Shown here piece by piece: positions 12,548-25,100 of a stretch of DNA of 64,000 nucleotides. Both the position numbers and the translations under genes were made by a program. How positions within the stretch are numbered: the first letter of the stretch is position 1; every line of letters starts with the position of its first letter. Under the pieces are notes generated by a model. That model was not told the DNA's origin, searched no databases, and saw only the letters and a program-made list of their open reading frames with translations. Where the stretch lies: NCBI GenBank assembly GCA_025267735.1, contig CM046294.1, positions 592,001 to 656,000 of the forward strand, read 5' to 3'. This stretch comes from Mactra quadrangularis. Lineage: Eukaryota > Mollusca > Bivalvia > Venerida > Mactridae.

Positions 12548-12835
12548 CTTTTTTTATTGGGTTTTACGCCCATGTCAACGCAATTAAGGTCATTTTACGG
12601 CATCCAGCGCACCTAACCTAGCTTTCCTGGACCCTTGTCTTTAACCAGTACTCATGTATCCTTCCACAAGGCTGAAAACTTCTCTTTATATCTTATTAAT
12701 GGTGGAAAATTGATATAATTGTCAAATTTTCATGGAAGAGTATAACCTCCCTAGGTAGGATTCAAATCTGTCCCCTCTTCAGGACACAAGATTCCAAATC
12801 CCGGCACTATCAACTGCGTTACCGACCTGGGTTAT
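12548..12835 (-). mobile_element. tRNA-derived SINE, family III (inverted)
   Basis: Read on the - strand it matches 44862-45133 and 60990-61262: a promoter-like head, then TTATACTCTTCCATGAAAAT, a body with GCTAGGTTAGGTGCGCTGG and a tail ATTGCGTTGACATGGGCG. Its + strand end TTTTTATTGGGTTTTACGCC is the 3' tail. Confidence 0.7.
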
Positions 12836-14321
12836 TGCTCTGGTCTTAAACTATCAACACTGACTGTGACCAGATGAGTCAATATTGTTGTATATATGAA
12901 AGGTGCACCATCAACAGTAAACAAAGTAAGTATATCTATGTAGATCTGAACATTATCAGTTTTGTTCATCTTTATATCTCTATCCTTGTTGGTGTGTTGA
13001 TTCATTATTACCCCCTTAAGGCCAAGTTTGGTCATAATATACAGTATTTTGTTAATAAAACTACAGTCCTACATTAAACCTAATACAAGTCCATGATAAA
13101 AACAGTGTCTGATTTAGTATATTACTTATATAGACCTCATTTGGAATTTGAATAATTGGGTTTTTATTTTAAGATGTCTTAGCGGTTCTTTTTACCCATA
13201 CTTAGGACTAATTTTATTTTTGGTGAAACAATGCTTAGCAATTTTACTTCTTGTCTGACAGTGTTATGTGTATGGAATTGTGCTTTAAATGAGAAAGCTT
13301 ATGGAAAGCATAGTGACTTGTGTTATAAGGAGTATTAAGCTATGTGAAAATAAAATGGAGGAATTTTGATCGGATATTAAGATATCACTAAACGTGTATT
13401 TGAATCAAAGTTATTTTTATTGTCTCATTTTAATCTGCAAGGTGTTCCAGGAAAACAGGAAATATTATATAAATTGAAATTATAGGCCTGATATTTAAGA
13501 ATCTGAAAAAAATGTGCTTTAATTCAAGTAGGCTACTGAGTAAACTGTATGCATACTGGGATGCATTTTTGCAATTCATTTTGTAATTTATTACGCATCC
13601 TTGGATATTAGTTGTTGGGAGACTGTGTATATAATGAAAATTATATTTTATGTTTGGTGAAAGCTACCATGTTTATCATTGTTGTAGAATAGTGAAACTG
13701 ATGCTTTAAATATGGTTAGACAATTTGATTGTTGTGTCTAGTAGACTAGTATAGTATAATGGTGAAGTTTTCAAATTGGAATTTTTTAGTAATCAAAGAA
13801 ATTAAACAAATAATTAGATAACTTGAAACTTGGTTTCCATGGAATATAAGACAAATTAATAGCAGATAAGTACTTTATGCAATATTTATTATATAATTAT
13901 ATACAAGTAATATTAATATAAATTTGAAAGTATACTAGATTGAGATTTATTATTGAGTATATTGAGACTTTTTCTATAATTAATTAAAATTACATATTAA
14001 CATGTTTAGGAAAGACTGTGAGGTTAATTTGTTTTTCTTTGTTTCCTGATACATTTACATGTATTTACCTTTCCATGACTTTCAAATCCTATATGTCAGA
14101 AGTTCCATATGAACTCTGACCTTATAACTAGGGATCTCTGGTTATTCATTACTAAGTTCTTGTTATAATTTATGTTACTACTCTGGCAACCATGGCGACT
14201 GGCAATGTTCTGCATCAAAAACACTATAAGATGTATTGATATATATTATGTATTATACATGTACATTGTGTTTTTTTACTGGGAATCGTGCCAACCACTT
14301 AATTGTTTCCTGTCTTTTCAG

Positions 14322-14471
14322 ATTCAAACGTACGTCCCTCTCTCTGAAGTCATAGATCAACCTCAGTCAACTTCTAGATACCACAACCATCATCAGAATT
14401 ATTTCTATCATGATATTGGTTACAGAGTTTCCATGGCAACAACATTTTCAACAACAAAGTGTACAACGTAG
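14322..14471 (+). CDS. Candidate terminal coding exon, unassigned
   Basis: A pyrimidine-rich acceptor (TGTCTTTTCAG) precedes an open frame of 49 codons ending in TAG at 14469-14471. The peptide is not low-complexity and reads VPLSEVIDQPQSTSRYHNHH and onwards. No polyadenylation hexamer is obvious just downstream and no partner exon was found upstream. It may be the end of a gene whose other exons lie to the left, or a chance ORF. I do not recognise the peptide. Confidence 0.22.
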   Translation: MQTYVPLSEVIDQPQSTSRYHNHHQNYFYHDIGYRVSMATTFSTTKCTT

Positions 14472-15459
14472 AAGATGACAATACTTTGAATGAAATGACA
14501 ATGACATAATGATTACAATCACCAACTAAAACAGTTCATCAATGTTAAAAAAGCATATTAGCAAGGACAAAATGATATTGTACGAGTATTGAAAATACTC
14601 ATGTAGGGTTCCAGTACTCGGAATATATTATCTTTAATCTATTCTCAAAAAACCTTTTTTAAGTTTTAAAATAACCATGTGCTTTCTGATATCTTGATTG
14701 TGAAATGTATTTGCAATTCAGCCAAAAATAGTCTACATCTTTCTTTATATACATAATAGTTAGCCTAGTTTTGTGCTGACACATTGGTGTACATTTATGT
14801 TGCACTACTAACAAGTTTACATGCATTTTTGATACATATATTTTATTTGTTAACATATATTTATGTACAGTCTAATGGTTGTTTTTCTTGAATTACCAGA
14901 GCTCACCGGCTACTACCTTAGACTTGCCTATAGTTATTTTACAAAGAAATGCTTTCAGAACCATTAGATATTTAAGTTCAAATGTTAAATTTGCATGTAA
15001 AAACCTGTTTAGATTGAAACCGTTATAATTTTATCAACACGCAAAGTCTAGGGTCATAAATGGTCAACTCTGTGGATTAATAGATCTAATGTGCTTAATT
15101 TATTCCATTTGTAATCAATTTTTCTTTTGTTTTAGGAACTGGCATACAGTGGAACTCAAACATAATTGTATTATTGTTACATGTATATGTATTTTACTTA
15201 TCATACAGTTATGTTAATTTCAGGTTATTACAGAACTATAGCTAATCAATACATGTATATTCTTCAAATGAATCAGACAGGGCTGGATAAAGTAAATTGA
15301 GCTTTTTTGACAAAGATTCAGGTCTGCACAAAAATGCATGACAGAACCTAAGAAAAAAATCAGCTTACATTGTAATAGCATGAAATAATGTACTCTGATA
15401 TTATACTTTACATTGTTTCTACTTTTTATTTGATGTTTAATAAGTTTTTTTTTGTTTTT

Positions 15460-15681
15460 TTTTTCTTTTACGTCGCATTCAACACATATATAGGTCATAT
15501 ACACGACGGCCAGCTCTTCCTACTACAGGTTTCCTGGACACTTTATCTATCACCAGTACTAACTTACCCTACCACGAGGCCGACAACTCATGTATAGGGT
15601 ATGACCTGCCGCAACCGGGATTCGAACCCGGATCTCCGGATTTGAAGTCAGACATGCTAACCACTACGCCACGGCCGCGGC
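15460..15681 (-). mobile_element. tRNA-derived SINE, family II (inverted)
   Basis: Reverse complement of the 6131-6345 family: the head ends at CCACGGCCGCGGC (15669-15681), the B-box region is near 15615-15630 (GGGATTCGAACCCGG), and the tail ACGTCGCATTCAACAC is at about 15469-15484. This copy has a well-preserved B box. Confidence 0.78.
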
Positions 15682-16145
15682 TGTTTAATAAATACCGGTA
15701 AAAGGATTCTAAAACTGATTAAATTTAAAATATGAATTATGATGCTCAATGTTTTTGACAAAAAATACACACTGTTTAAAAGGTAAAAGAATCTCAAAGT
15801 AAACTAAATCCAGCCCTGAGATTATAAATTTGACTGATTAATGTATTTTTTATACTAAATAGTGACATTCACGTGCATGTATTTACATTCATGCCATTTA
15901 TGTAGATGAAAATTTAATTGTAATTATATTTTTTGTTGTGTGTTTCACAAGCTGCGGGCATGAAATAGCCCCCACATCCCCAAAAAATATTAAAAAGTAA
16001 AAAAAAAATATTTGAGATCGGTGGGGGGGGTCTTTCATGCCAGCAATTAGTGGAGTATTTATTATTTAAAGTAAACAGCATTTAATTGTCTCAATTTCTA
16101 TTTAATAGAATTTATATTCTTCAATATTTTATGTGACAATTTCAG

Positions 16146-19100
16146 TAACCCCAGTTTCCAACTACTTAAAGTATTTAGCTACATCTTTATGTGAATATGA
16201 GACAAGACAAGGGACTGGTGACAGTGTATTTTGTCCTGGATGTAAGTTTGGATTTTTTTTAATGTGTTTGTTGATATTTGATATGTACAATGTAAAATAT
16301 GGCAGATTTTAATTTACCTTCATACACTATGTACTACTTACAATATGATAGCTTTAAATGTGATACAATGTAATATTATACAGTTTAGTGCTTTGAATTG
16401 TTTTGTGTTGTGTTGTATTGTGTTGTGATGTGTTGTGTTGCGTTGCATTGCATTGCAGTGCAGAGCAGTGCAGTGCAGTCTAATCCAAAGCAATGAATAT
16501 GATACTATATGTAATGCATTAAAATGAAAATTTAGAAATCGACATAATACAATCTTAGGATATAGGAATTATTATATAACTGTCATTTGTTTTATAAACT
16601 TTTGTTCGAATTTGTTTTCTGTATGTATGTAGTTATATTTTTAATCAGCTATTGTTGTAAAAAAGGCTTACCGACTGATTGTACCTGAATTTATATATTG
16701 CCATAGAATTACTTGCCCATTTTGTCCATAGGTTTGCCTTTATATTTTAGCTCTCATTTTAATCATCAGTTTTTCATCTATATTTTAGATTCTGATGCCA
16801 TGGAGACTCAACATGTTGGAACCAGGAATTCCAGACTTCATGAAATGGCTGATATTTTCTGTTCCCATTGTTCTGAAAATAACACTATGTGTAGATCTCT
16901 ATTCTGTAAGTATTTGATTAAATTGTTGAAAGTTTATTGTTAAATCCCTCCTGCCTGACCCCCTCCAAAAATGCCCCATGGTATACAATCATTGCTTTAA
17001 CCCACTTGCCTGAAGCCCTGGACAAGTGAAAATTGACAGGTATTTTGGACCTCAATTTTGGAAAATATTACTGTTTGAAATGCTGAGTTGGGATCAAAAA
17101 TTGAATTGTTTGCCCTTTTTGCTCCGCCCCAGCTTTGCCATGGGATAAGGGCTCTACTGAGTTTTCTGAAAGAAGGTCAAACAGGGAATAATTTGGCCAA
17201 TTTGCATTTCTGTCTGTTAATAAGTAATGAAATTAGAGCATCTTGAAATAGCCCTTGCGTGTTAGGGTGGAAAAATGGCTACTTTTCCCACATGTTGCAA
17301 CCAGTGAAAGGTTAAACATGAGGATTTGCCTACTAATCGACCATTTTTATCTCTTCTGTGAAGTCTACTATTTTTAGACTCAAAACTTTAGACTCGGACT
17401 CTGATTTTAGACTCTGACTCTAGACTAAAAAAATTTGTGAATACCATTTTTTCGAACTCTGAGTCAGAGTCTGAGTCTAAAGTCTAAAACTACTCAGTTT
17501 TAGACTCAAAAAGCGATAGTGGGCCCTGGACTAGTGAAAATTGACAGGTATTATAAAATAGTTTCAGACCTTGTCCTTGTACCCACACCGGTTTTAACCC
17601 CAGTAATACAGACAAACAGCTATGGATGTAAGGACAAATCAAATTGGCCCACAATGCAACCAGTATCAGTAATCTAAGTGGTATTTCAAGCAAACATTTA
17701 TTTTCAGAACCTTGGCAGCTCTATTGGTTAATAAGTTGGCTCATGCAATGTTATAACCATTATTCTAACACAGTCGTGTGTGTTTTCACTATATAAGCAT
17801 AGGCACACGTGCTATATATCATTAGACTCATTTGATGTGCTTATTAAATCACTTGTGCTAAAGCTTGATTTAATTCTTATGCCCATTAAATCTCATGCTT
17901 ATATTTTATTATATGGTAAAATATTGACAACTGTAAGTTATTCCTTAATTGAAGGCATACATAATATCACAGGAGCTTGACATTCTGTATCATAGTTTTA
18001 TTATAAGAAGGAGGGAACTTTTCAAACTATGATACAGAATGTCAAGCTCCTGTGATAATATGGACATTTTTTTATTTCAGGTGAGCCAGAGAAACATATT
18101 GTTGTTATAACCCAGTCATTGATAGAAACATTCTGTACAGCAATACAAATATATTATCCATCATGTTACACTGAATATTGTGAGTATAATAAAGTCTTAT
18201 ATTACAGTGGCATCCAAAAGTTCTTGAACTTGTGAAATTTTGAGAAAACTGATAATGCTCACTGCTAGTAATTTTACTATTATTAAAGCTTATTCATTGA
18301 TATTGATCAATTTTATTCAACTCTCAGTGACACATGCATTACATTAACCTTGCTGATTTAAATACTCAGTCCAGTATTTCTGTTCTTACTATCATTAACT
18401 GAGTACTTTAAAGTTTATACATGCACCACTGACTGATTAATTAATTTACCAATACATTATAAGTTTGAATCTTATACATGCATGTATTGATATACTAAAA
18501 ATGTTGGTTTATGTTGTTATTTTGATGAGTAAATGTGAATGACAGGATCCTAAAAAAAAGATGTTTTAACAATATTATCTATAATTGTAGGTTCACATTC
18601 AGTGAAGAAAAGAGATGTGTCTTCTGCTACAAATCAAGTATACACTTGTAAGGCCACTATTGATTGGTCAGCTGTTGCAGGAATGAACCAATGGTGTGAG
18701 AGCAATTGTCAGAATGGCAATGATGAAACAAATTGTCCAGAAAGATACTGTGAATGCACTGTTACCAATGGTGAGTTACTTACAGCTTTTTTTGTTGCAG
18801 TATAACCTCTGTAGAGTGGCCCTCTAAAGAACAAATCCTCTGCACAACAACAGCATTTGATATTACCTTAGGCAAAACTTTTATTGAATTTAACCTCTGC
18901 AGAGCAACAACCTCTGAACAGCAACACATTTTTGCCCCTCCAAATAGGTGTTCCTCTAGAAAGGTTGTATTGTAATTGTTAGTGACATTTTTTTAAAACA
19001 GATGTTTAAAAATCTAAAACATCGTACTCTATGCTTTTTGGCTGTGTGGAAGGTTTGTGTTGTTATCCTGTTGCTGTTCCTGATATTTAGCTAAACCATA

Positions 19101-22100
19101 AGTGAACCTAATAAAGGGATCCTAACATCTCCTTGAAATTTCTAATGGTGTCTTTGACCATGGTACTCATATAAATTGTGCAAAAATTACTAACATTGCA
19201 CCCAATTGTGTGTAATCTGTCCTGAAAACTTGGTCAAAACTGATTACGTTTTATCTTCTTCAGTCAAAAAGTTCCACACCAAATTTTGGACCCATGGTAA
19301 ATATTTTTAGATCCATCCATATAAATCATTGCTTATCATCATATGTGAAATAAGTTACAAATGTACTGTAAATTAGGGACTTTAGTCAGTTATATTTCCG
19401 TGATAAAATCTGAAGCAATCCAATTCGTAAGTAGGTCCTTACAGTTGGAATCCTCGGATTTTATCATTGAATTCCTATGTAAGGGTAACAAAATATTTCA
19501 TCTAATATCTTTCTTGTTAATGAAGATTTTAACAGAAGTGATAGAATTTAGATAGTTCTTTAAATTAAAAATGATTAGCTTGAATTTCAAACAAATTAAA
19601 CGATATACAAAAGAGTTATTTAAGATTAAATTTGGCAAATTAACATTGAAAAGTAAGGGTAAAATCCGAGTATTCCAACTAATTAGACCTACCTATTTTA
19701 AAGAGTATAGAAGGGGAAATAACTGACTAAAGTCCCTTATTACAATAATTGGCCAAATCCTGTATGTAAAAAAAACTGGACAAAGGCTTTGGCTGAAATA
19801 TGGAAATTAGCATTACTTTTATCATGTATAATACTTGTATATTCCCTGTGAAATAAATTGGGCATAACATTTCATTAATACTTTATAATATTTCAGAATT
19901 TACAAGTACTGTACAAAGTAACAACATAGAGTCTTACTGTTTAGAATGGGAAGCTTCTACTTTATGGTCTGCTGTGGCAGGTATGTATGGTATTTGTTTA
20001 TTGTTTGTTTGTTTGGTTTAAAGCGGAACTAACACATTGTAAAGGTCATATAATGTCGGTCAGTCAACCTACTCACTCCTCTTGGAAAGGCTGAATCTCT
20101 GGATTTAGCTGTTAACCAACTATTAGGCACATACTTTCATCATTGACTGACAACTGCCCTACATAATTAAAAAATCACTGGTAGGAGGGAGTATGTCTGT
20201 AGAAATAATTTCATGACCAAGCTCCATGAAAGTATGCCCAGCCCAGGAATCGAACCCACAACCCCTTGATCAGTAGACTTACGCGCTACCAACTGAGCTA
20301 GCCGGACCTCATTGGTTTCTTGTAAAAATCCAGCAATGCTTTGGCTCTTAATCGTTCTTGTTCCCAGAGGCTATCAAGATGGATACTAGCTCGAGAATCT
20401 TGATAACCTCTTGGTACGAGAATGGCTCTTAATCTGCTTGGCTAGTATAGTGGGTGGCATACATGTCTGTTGATTGAGGAGTTGTAGGTTTGATTACTGG
20501 TGGGGCATACTTTAGTGGAGTTTGCTTATTAAATAATTTCTTTGGCCAGTCTCCTTCCTACTACTGATTCAAAATCATGTAGAGCAGTTGTCAGTCACAG
20601 ACAGAAGTATGTGCCTAGTTACTGGCTAACAGCTAAATCTAGAGATGTAGCCTTTCCTGGAATGGTAAGTTGACTAACTGCCGTGATATGACCTATACAA
20701 TGTACACAATTTGTTGCTACAGTGTAAAACCAACTAAAATAATGTAAAAAAAACAAAGTCGATAGAGTTTTGTAGTATATTTTGTTCAAAGGCAAAGTAT
20801 AGAATAGTTTGTCTGCCAAAATAGCTTTATATATCAGTTACGTTGGATAAAAATTTGATGCCTATATTTTGCTGACCCCCAGACTCTGCTACAATGACAA
20901 TGACAAAGGTTTATTAATATGAAGGCTACCAGCCCATTACAAGAAATTAACATTTATAAAAATCATGTATAGTTTTACATATTACAATGATAATAATGAA
21001 AGAGTGTAAATTATATGAGGTTTTGTAAAATACTCTATTTTTTGAAGTTTTATCTTATGTACAATAAAAGCATGGTATAAATATGATGCAATTGATTTAA
21101 TGGTATTTGGTCTTGTACTTGATAACAAAATGATAAATTAATTTATTTTTGGAGATAAGTAATATTACTTGGATTGTACCGGCTACATATATTATCATAA
21201 GTGCTACATACAAACAACTATTCAAATTAATATGTTATATTGCAGGTATGGACAACTGGTGTCAGAGTGTTTGTACTGCTAATGGAGATTGTGATCCCTC
21301 ATATTGTCAATGTAGATTAATGAGTTCACCTTCAACCACCAGCACAACAACTGTCAGCACAACATCAGCTGAAACAACAAGTATGAAAACCAGCACCACT
21401 CATTCTTCAACATTGTCATCTTTATCATCTTCACCATCATCCTCATCAACATCATCAACTACATCCTCAACAACAACTCCATTAACAACTCCATCAACAA
21501 CAACAACATCATCAACTCCATCAACAACAACAACTTCATCAACAACAACTTCATCAACAACAACTACATCAACAACAACTCCATCAACAACTACATCAAC
21601 AACAACTCCATCATCAACAACAACTACATCAACAACTACATCAACAACAACTCCATCAACAACATCAACTCCAACAACATCAACAACAACAACTCCATCA
21701 ACAACATCAACTCCAACAACATCAACTCCATCAACTCCATCAACAACAACTCCATCAACAACATCAACTCCATCAACAACAACTCCATCAACAACATCAA
21801 CTCCAACAACATCAACAACAACAACAACTCCATCAACAACATCAACTCCAACAACGTCAACTCCATCAACAACAACTCCATCTACAACAACATCAACTCC
21901 ATCAACAACTCCATCAACAACAACAACTCGATCAACAACATCAACAACAACAACATCAACTCCATCAACAACTCCACCAACAATTCAATCATCATCATCA
22001 ACAACGACAACAACATCTCAATCTTCAACCAGCCCATCAACAACAACATCCCCATCAACAACATCATTACCATCAACAACATCATTACCATCAACAACAA

Positions 22101-25100
22101 CATCCCCATCAACAACATCTCCATCATCAACATCATCAAGTGTATTCACATCTTCATCTTCAAGATCTACAGGTATTTTGATAATATTTCTATCTTTGTT
22201 ATTCTGAAACACCATATTTTGTCAAACTGCTAATATTGCATAACTCACATATATAAAATTATACATTTTATTGTCACATAACAGACTGATGTAAGACAAC
22301 ATTATTACATATAAAGTTGAGGTTAAAGTACCATGTAAACTTAAAGTCTACTTCCATATACATGTTTAGTTGACAATTCTGTTAGATAACTGCTTACTAT
22401 TGAACTCATGTTCAAGCAGGTGATCCCTCATAATACCCATTTACACTTGGATGGAGCAGAACAACTGCTAAAGAAAATTAACCCCTAGTGGGGTTCATGA
22501 CCTCATGACTTCTAAGTATGCGTCCTTAAGCATGCATCCTACCACTGGGCCTCTGCTCTCATTGTCAGAATCTTATCTAAGCTTACATAATTTATATTTA
22601 TTACAGATTCAACAGTGACATCTACAGTTCATGATAACATTACCACAAGTGCCAATCTAGAAGTGAATCTTACAGGTATTTAATATAGTGTATATAATTT
22701 ATTCAACTGTCAGTTATGCATACAGTAACTCTGCTGATTTAGATATTCACTGCAGTATCTTTGTATTTTCTACAGATAGTTGAGTATTTTAATCAGTGGG
22801 GTATGTCCCACTGACAGTTGAATCAAATTAACCAATTCTATCAGTTGCAAATCCATATATTTTCTTAAGCAAAACTTTTACTGTGGGTTCCAATATAGTA
22901 TGAAAATTGTGGGGGAGCTTCGAATTAAAACCAAACTTTTTTATATGTCTTTGGGCATGATTTTTTGGTATTAACGCCCTCAAATTCGAAACAACTATTT
23001 TATGTTTGATATTTTAGAGACAGATTCATTGAATGTTGTTGAAGGTATACTATGTGACCATGCTACAATAAAACATCATAATGTATTGTCTGACCAGTAT
23101 TGTCCCCAGACACGTAAGTAAAACTTCTCATCTTCCAAACACCCAGTTAGTGGTTATGATAATTAAATCTTGAAAACTCAGTTATGCACTCAATCTTGAT
23201 TTTTGATAGCATTTAGTTTTGCTGAAATTTCTAGCTGTAAAACTTATTATAGAATACAATTCCTTGAAAATATATTTGTGATAAAGTTTTGCTTGCATTA
23301 TTAATCTCTGTTTAAATGGGACAATCTCAGAATGCTCTGGTATACTTCAAAGAACATTTATACATGTACATTTTGTAATCTTAATGTCGGAGTGAGTATT
23401 GCTGAGTGGTTAGGATGTTGGACTGGTAATTATTGGGTTGCCAGAGCTGTGTTGGTTCAAATCACATCAAGCATTCACCTCTTTGTTTCATTGAGCAAGA
23501 AACTTTACGCTACTGGCTCAGTACTAGGAGACCTGGAAGCAGACTTGAGAATGAAAAATCTAAGTTATAAGAACTTGTTTCACTATCAATTTGAAAAATA
23601 AATGAATAAAATCTGTTAAAGCATTATTGACTTTATACAAAGGTATTTTATAATTGTGTATTTTTTCAGAATCACAAGAGAACTTAGGATATCACCCTGA
23701 TATTTTAGGTAAATATAATTTAATATTATACATGAATATTATAAATGTACGAATGTATTTAACATTTTAATTGCCTTTTTCACTGCTATAATTTCACTAT
23801 CATTTGCAGTATGTCATTATAGTAAAGTTCCACTACAAGTATTATGTTTCTAAATTAGTGGGTTATCATTCACTGACAGATGAATTAATTTTAACAATAC
23901 TTAGATTTTTTTACCATAGCAGGAACATTTTCTATGTTTATTGTTAAACGTTTAGAAACCATCCATCCTCTAAATCATAGGCAACCACCAAGGTTCTTGT
24001 ATGAAAAACACCATCTGAAACCTTTCCGGCCGCATAAGCTCTAAATTAAATACTTTGTTGTTCATTTTTAGATCAAGTGTTGACATTTGCTCCACAAATG
24101 ATGTGTGCCATGACAGATAATACCCAAGGATCAAATACTTGTCCAAATATGTTTTGTAAGTATTAAGTAATGGAAGATTCTTTGCACATGTACATTGTAT
24201 ATATTTTTGCAAGGGAGACAATCTCATATGTTGGTGTAATAAAATTAATTAAAATCTGGAGTTACTTCCCTTTAAAATACAGTTTAATTTTCTATGGTTA
24301 TTTTTAAACGAGAATTTAAATAAAACAGATGCAAACTTTTTTTTGATATACTTGTTTCAACTTCTTCTGAGATCATAATGTGTTGTTGACAATGTACCTA
24401 ATGAAATTGTGGTATTTATTATGCCTATATAGATGCTCGAAGATGATGCCATTATACAATGTAGGGATCACCATAAAAGCACTTATGGTCTTAGACACAT
24501 TGAGTGCCGGTATAATAATAACCATAATTACTATTATGAAGAAATGTTGTCACAATTAAGTAACTAACAGCATTAGTTTACTGACTAACACAACATGTAA
24601 ACACTAGCAAAGAAACTCTGTAACTTTTTACAGGATATTTGATTTTGGAGAGGAATGGCAATAATGTCTACAATTTAGATGTGATTTAATGCGGATTCTC
24701 TTGTTTTGGAAGAAAATTGCTAATAATAATAATTTCTCTTCTCTGCAAATTGATTTTAGAATTTTCCCATTTTACTATTTTCTTTCACATGTGCTTATTT
24801 AGGGGTTTTAGGTTCAATTTCCAAGCCAGACATACTTTCGTAGCAGTTGGTCATGAAATAATATCTCTGGCTATTCTCCCTCCTACCATAGATTCTTAAC
24901 AAACTGGGCAGGCTTCTCTTTGAAACTTGGGTATTTTTTTTTCATTTTTAAATTAATTTCACAATTAACTTACTTTTTAATACATGACAATTTTCTTATC
25001 GTGTGTTTCAGGTGGAGAGAGTCCATTATCACAACAGATTATAAGATCAGCACTATGTACAATATGCCAGATATTTTCTGATGGTCAAACAGCATCATGT

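Noticed and set aside
12874..12926. Short ATG-started segment followed by GTAAGT as a first exon of the mucin-like gene
   Set aside because: The phase would fit, but it encodes no signal peptide, lies directly next to a SINE and has no other support.
16713..16788. ATG-started hydrophobic peptide (MPILSIGLPLYFSSHFNHQF) as signal peptide of the mucin-like gene
   Set aside because: It is intron sequence read into the exon at 16789; a good acceptor lies at 16788 and the upstream exon 16146-16241 joins in frame.
21636..22215. Three long open frames on the - strand, rich in Met/Leu/Glu or Val/Asp
   Set aside because: They are the antisense of the Ser/Thr/Pro codon repeat, whose sense frame is tied into a spliced gene with consistent phases.
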